DNA from: an uncultured Gemmataceae bacterium
GTDB lineage: Bacteria; Planctomycetota; Planctomycetia; Gemmatales; Gemmataceae
Length of the DNA: 64,000 nt
Assembly (NCBI GenBank): GCA_937923405.1
Contig: CALDUY010000018.1
Span: 1 to 64,000, forward strand
Direction of reading: 5' to 3'
Of this stretch, positions 1 through 7,298 are shown piece after piece. Below the pieces are notes generated by a model. It was not told where the DNA came from and did no database searches. It was given only the letters and a program-made list of their open reading frames with translations. The stretch's first letter is position 1. Every line of letters begins with the position of its first letter. The position numbers and the translations under genes are program-made.

Positions 1-31
1 GTCAGCCCTCCGTGATGGTCAGCCCTCCGTG
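1..31. repeat. Tandem 17-bp repeat, edge of a dispersed intergenic palindrome
   Basis: The 14-mer GTCAGCCCTCCGTG occurs at 1-14 and again at 18-31. It matches one arm of the GGAGGGC/GCCCTCC palindromes found elsewhere in the window (6555, 7130, 31234, 48778, 55369). It lies just downstream of the TIGR03067 gene on the minus strand and is probably part of a larger element cut by the window edge. Confidence 0.55.
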
Positions 32-37
32 TACGTC

Positions 38-622
38 TTACTTCTCGTCCTTCTTTTCTTCTTTCTTCTCCGAGCCGTCGTCGACCCGTTTAAGCGTCAA
101 CAGTGTCAGGCCCGAGTCTTTCTTGGTGGCGAATTCCTTGGGACGGTCTTTCTTGGGATCGGCCCAGCAGTAGGTGATTGTATCATTCTCGATCTTATAA
201 ATCCCTTTTACAACTTCTCCCTTGGCCGTGTTGTTCAGGTAGACGCTATCGCACTCTTTGGGATTCTTATCGGGATAGAAGGTGTCGCGACCGATGGTGA
301 TCTCGTCGCCGTCGTGGAAGGTGTAGTCGGCTCCCTTCTGAACGACCTTCATCTTCTTGAGTTTGGCAGCGTCGTACTTCTCGCCGTCGCGTTCGAAGAG
401 GATGACGATGAAAGTACCTGACACCTTCTTCAGTTCTTCCCGCTGAGCATCGGTTAGTCCGTCGTCGGCCTTTTTCTCTTCCTTCTTGTCGTCGGCCTTT
501 TTCTCTTCCTTCTTGTCGTCAGCCTTTTTCTCTTCCTTCTTGTCGTCGTCAGCGCGGACTAGGTCCGGAGCCGCCGCGAAGAACACGCCCAAAGCCAACA
601 GCAGAGCCAGCAGTCGCTTCAT
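38..622 (-). CDS. Secreted TIGR03067-domain protein with Lys/Glu/Asp-rich repeats
   Basis: A 194-residue exported protein of unknown function. It starts with MKRLLALLLALGVFFAAAPD, a signal peptide, followed by three copies of the nonapeptide KKEEKKADD. The remainder resembles the planctomycete TIGR03067 domain: an early SGTF segment, then FYPDKNPKECDSVYL, GIYKIENDTITYC and RPKEFATKKDSGLTLLTLKR. The C-terminus is again KKEEKKDEK. The ATG at 622 was chosen because GGAGA sits about 7 nt upstream and the signal peptide begins there; an upstream in-frame ATG at 676 would add an Arg-rich stretch ahead of it. The charged repeats may vary in copy number. Family assignment is from recalled motif order. 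Confidence 0.85.
   Translation of the reverse strand: MKRLLALLLALGVFFAAAPDLVRADDDKKEEKKADDKKEEKKADDKKEEKKADDGLTDAQREELKKVSGTFIVILFERDGEKYDAAKLKKMKVVQKGADYTFHDGDEITIGRDTFYPDKNPKECDSVYLNNTAKGEVVKGIYKIENDTITYCWADPKKDRPKEFATKKDSGLTLLTLKRVDDGSEKKEEKKDEK
461..541. repeat. Three tandem 27-bp repeats inside the TIGR03067 gene
   Basis: Three near-identical 27-bp units lie at 461-487, 488-514 and 515-541, differing by one G/A change in the third. Each encodes one KKEEKKADD nonapeptide on the minus strand. Replication slippage would change the length of the charged linker without breaking the frame. Confidence 0.9.
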
Positions 623-744
623 GGAACTCTCCATACTCTCGTCACCCCGCGCGGACCGACGGCGGGGACGCATCATAAAGACGATTCAGGAGTTAACATA
701 CCGCTACAGAGAGGGCGCGTACACTAGTGCGCGTTACAAAAAGA

Positions 745-865
745 TGTAGCGGCTCGCAGGCGAAAGCCTGCGACTACCGATGTGGATTGGCAGGTAGCCG
801 CAGGCTTTAGCCTGCGCAAGCAAGTTTCCGCCTGCGAAAGCGCTTCCTACCTCGTTGCCGCTACA
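745..865. repeat. Family B dispersed palindromic element with short terminal inverted repeats
   Basis: A 121-bp intergenic element begins TGTAGCGG (745-752) and ends CCGCTACA (858-865), an 8-bp perfect terminal inverted repeat. Inside are palindromes built on CGCAGGC/GCCTGCG, for example GCAGGCTTTAGCCTGC. A related copy lies at 38354-38431. The rest of the 623-983 gap shows nothing recognisable. It sits downstream of the FG-GAP gene and upstream of the TIGR03067 gene, both on the minus strand. Confidence 0.7.
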
Positions 866-983
866 CCATTTGGAGAAGCGCTCTAGAAAGAAGATTTTGC
901 GTCGTGGGCGGCGGGGCGACGGGGCGGTTCCCCAGCAAGGGGAAGGAGTACGGGACCGCGCTGGCTGTCCCGGTTCCTTGCCG

Positions 984-3203
984 TCAGGAGGCCCCGTCAC
1001 CCTGTCGGCCCAGTGCCGGACGGTCGCCCAGCAACCCCAGCACCAGCAGCAGAAACATCATCTCCATAAACGCCGACTCCTCGCTCGCTTTCTCCGGCCA
1101 CTCCGGTTCCGGTGGTTCCGCCGAAGTCAGCATCTCCGCTTCTGAGCCAAGTTTCGTGCCGACTTCCAGCGTCAGGGGAGCGCTACCGACTTCTTCCGAA
1201 AAATCGATGGGCAACTCGGTAGTTTCAGAGGTGGCTGGGTTGTCGACGACCGTTGGCGGCGGCGTGTCCTGAGTTCCTAGTAAGAATTTCTGTAACGCCG
1301 GCTCCGTTGGGACCGCCAGATCCGTTTCTGCTTCCGCTTCCACTTCCTCGCTCTCGTCCAGCTCCTCGCCAGCCCCCGAGAGATTGACCGTACCCTCATC
1401 GTCGAGCAACGGCGGTTCCGCCTCGGAGGGAGATTCGTCCACCTCCTCTTCCAGAGGAGGGTCGGCTCGATAGGCCATCCCCACCAGCATCTGAGACAAC
1501 ATCGACACCACCGCTGGCATGCTCGACGACGGTGATTCCACCGAGGGATTGGTCGGCACCGTGGTTGGATCGAGTAGGGGCGGCTCGCTCGGTGCTTCGG
1601 GAGAGAGTGCGTCGATCGGAGCGAGAAAACTCACTCGATGAACCGCCGAATCCGTATCCCCTAAGACGTAGATCGTCCACAACTCTCCCGTGTTGGCCAG
1701 AGCCAACGATTGCCCTGTCGGATACGAGATCGTCTGATGCAAGCTCAATCCCTGATTGTTGCCGATCAGCAACGACAGTCCGTTGTCCCAACGATGGGCG
1801 ATGACGAGATCGGCTCGACCGTCGCCGTTAAGGTCGCGGAGCAGAGCCGTGCTTGGCCCCTGTCCTCCAGTGGGAATCGACAGAGGCCGAGTTGTCGGTG
1901 AGGCCACGTCGAGATACAGCGTCAGTTCGTTGCTGCCGGCGTTGAGAACGGCCAGGTCGAGCCGCTGGTTGCCGGTGAAGTCGGCGATAAAGCTCATCAT
2001 CGGTAGTGGCCCGACAGGCAGGACGCGACGAGCGTCGAGATCGAACCTGCCGCCGCCCAGGCCGGGGATGATCCAGACGCTGTTCTCGCCGCGCATCGTC
2101 ACCACCAGATCGGGGATGCCATCGCCGTTGAGATCGGCAGACTGAATCGACGAGGGAGCCAGGCCGGTCTGTAGCACAGCGGTTGGCCGCAGTTGCCAGC
2201 CCCCCTCGCCGACGAAGACGGAAAGCATTCCCGTGGCCTCGTTAGCCACCACCAGGTCCGGGAAGGCGTCGTAGGATTGGTGGAAGCGATCTGCGACCGT
2301 GGCCTGATCCTGAAGGAAAACAACGGCGACATGGGAGGAACCTTCGTCGCAAGCCAGTTGCAGCAACCCGGAGATCGCGGGGCCGAACTTCCCCTGGCCT
2401 AGCCCAGGATAGACGCGGATCCCGGAAGCTCCCGTGCAGACGATCAGATCGAGCAGCCCATCGCCGTTCAGGTCGGCTAGGTGCAGCTTCTCCGGGGCGA
2501 GCAGGTCGCTAGGTCCCTCGGTGAACGTCGTCCGGCCTGGATCGGACAAGCTGACGGAGAACCGTTGGGTGAACTGGTTGGCGTAGATGAAGTCATCGAG
2601 TCCATCGCCGTCCAGATCGGCCACACCCAGCAGAACAGGCGGAACCAGTTGCGGAATCAGATGGAAGTGATTGTTTCCTAAATTCAGCAGTAAGGTGCCT
2701 TGTCCGGATGCCTCGCCGACAGCAAACACGTCGAGCCGGCCATCCTGGTCAAAGTCGTCAGCCAGCAGTGCCACCGCGACATGACTCAATGTCAGTCCGC
2801 GGATCAACTCGAAACCGCCCTCCCCCAGTCCGCGAAAAATTTCCAGGCGATCGACACTGCTGCCCGGAGGACGGAGGAGTTCGACACGATCGAGCCGGTT
2901 GTCGCCGTCGAGATCCAGCTCCAGCATACGAGGAAGGGCAGACAGCGCAGAAAGGGAAGAGTCGTTCCAGCCCCCCGCCTCCCCTTCGAGGCAGCCTAGG
3001 TTGTCCAGCGACAGGGGAGGAACTGAGCCAGATTCGGTCCCCAAAGATCTCGGGAGAGTTCCAACAAACGCCGTGGAAACCTCGGCCATGCCACGCACTG
3101 CGGTGCTGAAGCGAGCCAAGTCTAGGAACGTGGCCAGCAGCACACGTCCTTCCAGGCGTTCACAGCGTAGGATACCGCGGGCGGGCCGGGACGTCCTCAG
3201 CAT
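984..3203 (-). CDS. FG-GAP/VCBS repeat surface protein with planctomycete RLEGRVLLA motif
   Basis: A 739-residue protein, probably cell-surface or secreted. The N-terminus carries RCERLEGRVLLA, an N-terminal motif common on large planctomycete surface proteins. It is followed by about seven FG-GAP-type calcium-binding motifs, such as LDLDGDNRLD, DDFDQDGRLD, ADLDGDGLDD, ADLNGDGLLD, ADLNGDGIPD, ADFTGNQRLD and RDLNGDGRAD, consistent with a beta-propeller. The last 200 residues are acidic and Glu/Pro/Ser-rich and end in a short hydrophobic segment (MMFLLLVLGLLG) that could be a C-terminal anchor. GGAG lies about 8 nt before the ATG. It starts 33 bp after the kinase gene on the same strand and is likely cotranscribed. 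No catalytic domain is visible. Confidence 0.85.
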   Translation of the reverse strand: MLRTSRPARGILRCERLEGRVLLATFLDLARFSTAVRGMAEVSTAFVGTLPRSLGTESGSVPPLSLDNLGCLEGEAGGWNDSSLSALSALPRMLELDLDGDNRLDRVELLRPPGSSVDRLEIFRGLGEGGFELIRGLTLSHVAVALLADDFDQDGRLDVFAVGEASGQGTLLLNLGNNHFHLIPQLVPPVLLGVADLDGDGLDDFIYANQFTQRFSVSLSDPGRTTFTEGPSDLLAPEKLHLADLNGDGLLDLIVCTGASGIRVYPGLGQGKFGPAISGLLQLACDEGSSHVAVVFLQDQATVADRFHQSYDAFPDLVVANEATGMLSVFVGEGGWQLRPTAVLQTGLAPSSIQSADLNGDGIPDLVVTMRGENSVWIIPGLGGGRFDLDARRVLPVGPLPMMSFIADFTGNQRLDLAVLNAGSNELTLYLDVASPTTRPLSIPTGGQGPSTALLRDLNGDGRADLVIAHRWDNGLSLLIGNNQGLSLHQTISYPTGQSLALANTGELWTIYVLGDTDSAVHRVSFLAPIDALSPEAPSEPPLLDPTTVPTNPSVESPSSSMPAVVSMLSQMLVGMAYRADPPLEEEVDESPSEAEPPLLDDEGTVNLSGAGEELDESEEVEAEAETDLAVPTEPALQKFLLGTQDTPPPTVVDNPATSETTELPIDFSEEVGSAPLTLEVGTKLGSEAEMLTSAEPPEPEWPEKASEESAFMEMMFLLLVLGLLGDRPALGRQGDGAS

Positions 3204-3235
3204 GGGATAGTCTCCATTCCGGGTTGGGCGACACG

Positions 3236-6200
3236 TCAGCGGGCAGCCTGTTTCTGGAGAATCTCGACCTCTGGGCGTAAGGAGCGAAACAGGGGATCGC
3301 GCGACACCTGCTCGCGGAAGAACCGTTCGCGTTCCGCCGCTGGAGTCGCTTCGATCGCCTGGCGAAGCACGGCCAAGGCGCGTTTGTCCAGGTCACGATC
3401 CCGACGTGCCGTTTGTCCTGCCAGTCGGGCATAGGCGCGGGCGGCATGGTACAGCACACGGGGTGAGTTGGGCTGTTCGCGCAAGCCGGCTTCCAAGTCG
3501 GCCAGGGCGGCCCGACCTTCATTGGCTTCGATGCGTGCCGTGCCCCGTCCGATGAGCGCTTCCGCATCGCGCGGCGAATTTCGCAGCACTTCACTGAAGT
3601 CGTTGATGGCTTCGCGCGGTGTGCCGCGCACCAGTCGCGCCCAGCCCCGAGCCAGGTACAACGCTGGCTCCTTGGACAGTTCCAGTGCCAGCGTGTAGTC
3701 GGTCACGACGCCTTCGAGATCGCCCAGTTCGGCTCGCGCTCTAGCTCGACGACGGTAGACCTCGACATCGCCTTTGTGCTTGGCTAGGTAGGCTTCAAAC
3801 GCCGTCAACGACTCCTGGTGCCGGCCCAGTTCCAACAGCGACTCGGCCCGAACACGCAGACCGACCGGATCGGTGGAACTGACCGCGAGCAGGTTCTCGC
3901 TGGCCTGTAACGCTTCGCTGAAGCGACGCATCTGCAACAGCAGACGCGCTAGAATCCGCAGGTCGCTGACAACGCCTGGCTGTTTTTGCATGGCCTGTTC
4001 CAGATCGCGTAGCGCGCCGGCGAGATCATCGCACTCGCACAGCAGCCGACAACGCGAACGGAGCAGCTCGGGGCGAGCCGGTTGCAGCCGCAAGGCATGA
4101 TCCAGGGCCGACCGTGCCTGGGCCAGTTCGCCCAGTTTCCAATGAGCCTCCGCCAAGTTAGCATGGGCGCGAAACTGACTGGGACAAGTTAGGATCGCTC
4201 GCTGGAAGTCACGGACGGCATCCCGAGGCCGGCCCTCCGCCAACGCCAGCAGCCCGCGATCGATGAGCAGGGCGTATTGCGCCGATTCATCCAGATCGAG
4301 GCGTTCGGCGGCGTCGAGATCTTCGGTGGCGGCGGCGAGCTGTCCTCCACGCAGAGACAACGCAGCTCGGAGCAAGTACGGCCAGGGGAAGCTCGGTCGC
4401 GCTCGAATGCACAGCCCCAGCTCGGCGCGGGCCTCGGTCAATTGTTGGGTGCGCTCCAGAGCGGTGGCTCGCAGTAATCGCGCCCATACCAGATCGGGAT
4501 TAACTGCTAAAGCGTAGTCAAACTCGTTGATCGCCGACCGCAGTTCTCCGGCGAGCAATTGTTCCTGGCCGCGAAGGAACCAGTCCAGCGCGGTCTGCGG
4601 CGGCGTGGTCTGGGCCGCCTCACGCTCCCGAGCCGCCTCATTCCGTTCGCCCAGCAATTCCAGATATCGTGCCCGGCGTAGATGCAGACCGTGGCGCGGT
4701 CCGTCGGCCACGTCCAGTCGATCGAGGATTGCCAGGGCTTGTCGCAGTCGTGCCGGGGCGCCATCCAGCCGAGACATCGCTTCGGCCAACAGTAACAACA
4801 CCTCCTGCCGCGCGGTGCAGAGTTGTTCGGCCTGTTGCGGTGTCAGGCAGTCCAATTCGGGGAAACACTCCAGGGCACGGCGACAGGCGTCGAGACTTTG
4901 CTGCGGCTGGGCCGACTCCATACCGCCCAGCAACTGCGGGTACAGATGATAGAAGCTCTCGTCACGCAGTTGTAGAACTCGGCGTGCCCGCGACCGTGCA
5001 GCACTAGTGCCCAGTAGCTTTTCCAGCTCCGCCGAGGCGACGTCTCGCAGTGCTGCCGCTCTCTCGCGCAGTTGCCGCAGCTCCGGGTCGCGATCGGCGT
5101 CCTCGTCGCTGATGCTTTCCTGAGCAGTGGCGAAGCTGACCATAGCGCGCTCGGCATCGTGAGGCGTGCCCAGCCTCAGCGCCTCGTTGCCCTCGGCCAG
5201 TTTGCGTTCGCAGGTGGCGCGCAGGTCGGCCAGACGCTTCGCCTCGTGAGCTTGTTCATAGGCCAGCCGCGTCTCCTGAATCTGCACGCGTAGCCGGACG
5301 ATGTGCAGCGGAATCGCCGTCGCCAACAGCAGCACCAGCAGCAGACTGACCACGACCAGCGCCGCCGCCGTCGGTCGCCGCCGTGCCCACTTCACAGCGC
5401 GTTCGGCCAAACTGATGGATCGGGCTCGGATGGGTCGGCCTTCGAGGTATCGCTGGAGATCCTCGGCCAACTCCGCAGCGCTGCGGTAGCGCCGCAGTGG
5501 ACTCTTTTCCAGACATTTCAGACAGATTGTTTCCAAATCGCGCGGCACGTTGGGGCACAGCGAACGCGGTGGAATCGGATCCTGCTGGCGAACTTGCTCG
5601 ACCGTCTCGAAGACGCTGTTGCCCAGAAACGGCGGCCGTCCAGTCAGGCATTCGTAGAGGATCGCGCCTAGCGACCAGATGTCGGTAGCCGGACCAATCT
5701 CCCGATCGCCGCGAGCCTGTTCCGGCGACATGTAGGAGGGTGTGCCGATGATCTCGCCGGCCAGAGTAGTGCCCTCGGCGTCGAGCTTCTTAGCCAGGCC
5801 GAAGTCGGTGATCTTGGGCCGCCAGGGCATCGTCGAAGCGAGCGAGTACCGGGTCGTTGCGGCCAAAGACTGCTCGCACGGCGAACCATACTCCATCAGG
5901 CTAGAGCCAAGCAGAATGTTGCCCGGCTTCAGGTCGCGATGCAAGATGCCTTGTTCGTGGGCGTGCTGCACGGTTCGTGCCAGACAATGCACCAAAGCGG
6001 CGGCATGATGGGCCACCAGCGGTTTGTTGCCCAGGTAGCTATCCAGACTGCCTCCCGGGACGTACTCCAGACTGAGGAACGGCTGACCGTCGCTTTCGCC
6101 GACCTCATAAATTTGCACGATCCCTGGATGGGCCAGCCGACCAACGGCCTCGGCTTCGGTGCGGAAGCGAACCAGGTCATCGCGATCGCGGCCACTGGTC

Positions 6201-6445
6201 CGTAGCATCTTCAAAGCGACGATGCGATCGAGCGAGAGTTGCCGGGCCTTGTAGACAATGCCCATCCCGCCCTGACCGAGTTCTTCCAGCAATTCATAGC
6301 CTGGCAAATGCCGACGCAATCGACCTGGGGAACGTGGAGTGTTACGATGATCGTGCAGAGTGGCAGCCAGAGGGGTGCTGGCGCGTGGACGCACCGATGG
6401 CTTGCCGCGAACCGTGGCGCGCTCCTCCATGCCGACTCCTTCCAT
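3236..6445 (-). CDS. Transmembrane Ser/Thr protein kinase with TPR repeats
   Basis: A 1069-residue PknB-type kinase. The kinase domain covers about residues 49-335: the glycine loop LGQGGMGIVYKA, the ATP lysine in ALKML, the catalytic loop HRDLKPGN, a canonical DFGLA metal site and GTPSYMSPEQARGD. A single membrane helix follows at about 358-380 (ALVVVSLLLVLLLATAI), then a long TPR-rich region of about 570-1050 with repeated A-x-x-x-L-x-x-A patterns. This places the kinase in the cytoplasm and the TPRs on the other side of the membrane, unless topology is unusual. The FG-GAP gene follows at once and may be functionally linked. The start is supported by position only; a second ATG five codons in is equally possible. 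Confidence 0.93.
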   Translation of the reverse strand: MEGVGMEERATVRGKPSVRPRASTPLAATLHDHRNTPRSPGRLRRHLPGYELLEELGQGGMGIVYKARQLSLDRIVALKMLRTSGRDRDDLVRFRTEAEAVGRLAHPGIVQIYEVGESDGQPFLSLEYVPGGSLDSYLGNKPLVAHHAAALVHCLARTVQHAHEQGILHRDLKPGNILLGSSLMEYGSPCEQSLAATTRYSLASTMPWRPKITDFGLAKKLDAEGTTLAGEIIGTPSYMSPEQARGDREIGPATDIWSLGAILYECLTGRPPFLGNSVFETVEQVRQQDPIPPRSLCPNVPRDLETICLKCLEKSPLRRYRSAAELAEDLQRYLEGRPIRARSISLAERAVKWARRRPTAAALVVVSLLLVLLLATAIPLHIVRLRVQIQETRLAYEQAHEAKRLADLRATCERKLAEGNEALRLGTPHDAERAMVSFATAQESISDEDADRDPELRQLRERAAALRDVASAELEKLLGTSAARSRARRVLQLRDESFYHLYPQLLGGMESAQPQQSLDACRRALECFPELDCLTPQQAEQLCTARQEVLLLLAEAMSRLDGAPARLRQALAILDRLDVADGPRHGLHLRRARYLELLGERNEAAREREAAQTTPPQTALDWFLRGQEQLLAGELRSAINEFDYALAVNPDLVWARLLRATALERTQQLTEARAELGLCIRARPSFPWPYLLRAALSLRGGQLAAATEDLDAAERLDLDESAQYALLIDRGLLALAEGRPRDAVRDFQRAILTCPSQFRAHANLAEAHWKLGELAQARSALDHALRLQPARPELLRSRCRLLCECDDLAGALRDLEQAMQKQPGVVSDLRILARLLLQMRRFSEALQASENLLAVSSTDPVGLRVRAESLLELGRHQESLTAFEAYLAKHKGDVEVYRRRARARAELGDLEGVVTDYTLALELSKEPALYLARGWARLVRGTPREAINDFSEVLRNSPRDAEALIGRGTARIEANEGRAALADLEAGLREQPNSPRVLYHAARAYARLAGQTARRDRDLDKRALAVLRQAIEATPAAERERFFREQVSRDPLFRSLRPEVEILQKQAAR

Positions 6446-6554
6446 GAAGCAAATCCTTGTGTCCCGACGTGTCGGGCACGATCGGCTCCGCCGATAATAT
6501 TGGAAGTATATCGCCAGACCAGCGATCTAGGCAAGCCCACTCCAGACAACCGCG

Positions 6555-6592
6555 CCCCACGGAGGGCTAACGCCCTCCGCTCGGATCGGAGT
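6555..6592. repeat. Family A dispersed palindrome
   Basis: The core GGAGGGCTAACGCCCTCC at 6561-6578 is a 7-bp inverted repeat with a 4-nt loop, flanked by CCCCAC and CGCTCGGATCGGAGT. It lies in the gap between the divergent kinase gene and the pseudogene at 6662. Apart from this element and the pseudogene, nothing was recognised between 6446 and 6862. Confidence 0.75.
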
Positions 6593-6661
6593 GCTGCATT
6601 CTGAAGAAAACAGATGTAAAATAGATCCGACTCTATCTCCCAGGGCACTAGGCCACTGTCG

Positions 6662-7105
6662 ATGAACGAGCCAACCAAGCTGGCAAAAACCAACTGGCAC
6701 CGTCTGTTCGGCCTGTTGTTGGAGGACTTCTTCCTCGGCTGACCGTTCAGCGGCAAAGCGGATACAATCGAGTACGGAGCGAGGCACTATCGGTTGCACG
6801 CAGACGACACCAGCACGGTGATTCATCAGCTGTTCCAACGTTACACGCTCGAAGGAGTTGCCATGCCCTACACGTTGAAAGACTTCGTCCGCGATTGGAT
6901 CCAGGAACACGCCGACGAGATCGTCGCCCAGCTACCGCCGGAGCAACGCATTCAGGGTCTGTCGCCGGAGCAACGCATTCAGGGTCTGTCGCCGGAGGTG
7001 TTGGAGCAACTGTTGAACGATCTGCGAAAGATGCAGTCCGCTCCAGGGAAAGCCAAGCCGACGAAGAAGAAGTCCAAAGGCCGAGCCAAGCCCGACAGAG
7101 AGTAG
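6662..7105 (+). pseudogene. Decayed planctomycete Rpn/PD-(D/E)XK-like protein gene
   Basis: One reading frame runs from ATG 6662 to 7105 and is broken only by a TGA at 6740-6742. The first 26 codons (MNEPTKLAKTNWHRLFGLLL and a few more) look like the start of a common planctomycete family of Rpn-like putative nucleases. The part after the stop (YGARHYRLHADDTSTV, then GVAMPYTLKDFVRDW) looks like the C-terminal part of the same family. The central nuclease portion, roughly 200 codons in recalled relatives, is missing. So this appears to be an internal deletion plus a nonsense codon. An ATG at 6863, with AAGGAG at 6852-6857, could still express an 80-residue tail containing QRIQGLSPE repeats and a Lys-rich end. 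Family identity is from recalled sequence patterns, not a search. Confidence 0.55.
6937..6990. repeat. Two perfect tandem 27-bp repeats
   Basis: Identical 27-bp units lie at 6937-6963 and 6964-6990, encoding the repeated peptide PEQRIQGLS. Such PEER/QGL repeats are typical near the C-terminus of the family named for this pseudogene. Confidence 0.9.
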
Positions 7106-7129
7106 CCCCCTGCCGTCGCCGTGGGGGGT

Positions 7130-7212
7130 GCGCCCCACGGAGGGCGGACGTCCGCCGCTGGGATCGGAGTAAGCGTTTCGTCTGAGCAGAGGACGTCCGT
7201 CCTCCGTGGGTG
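7130..7212. repeat. Family A compound palindrome
   Basis: Two palindromic blocks, GGAGGGCGGACGTCCGCC-like and AGAGGACGTCCGTCCTC-like, are joined by TCGGAGTAAGCGTTTCG. The same joint appears at about 55540 in another copy. The element lies between the pseudogene and the TPR kinase gene on the plus strand. Confidence 0.75.
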
Positions 7213-7298
7213 CCGCGAAATTCTGCTAGCAGAACCGACAAAATCCGGTATGATCGACACACCTCGCCCACTTTCTTCCGCAGCCCCAGAGAGTCGCT

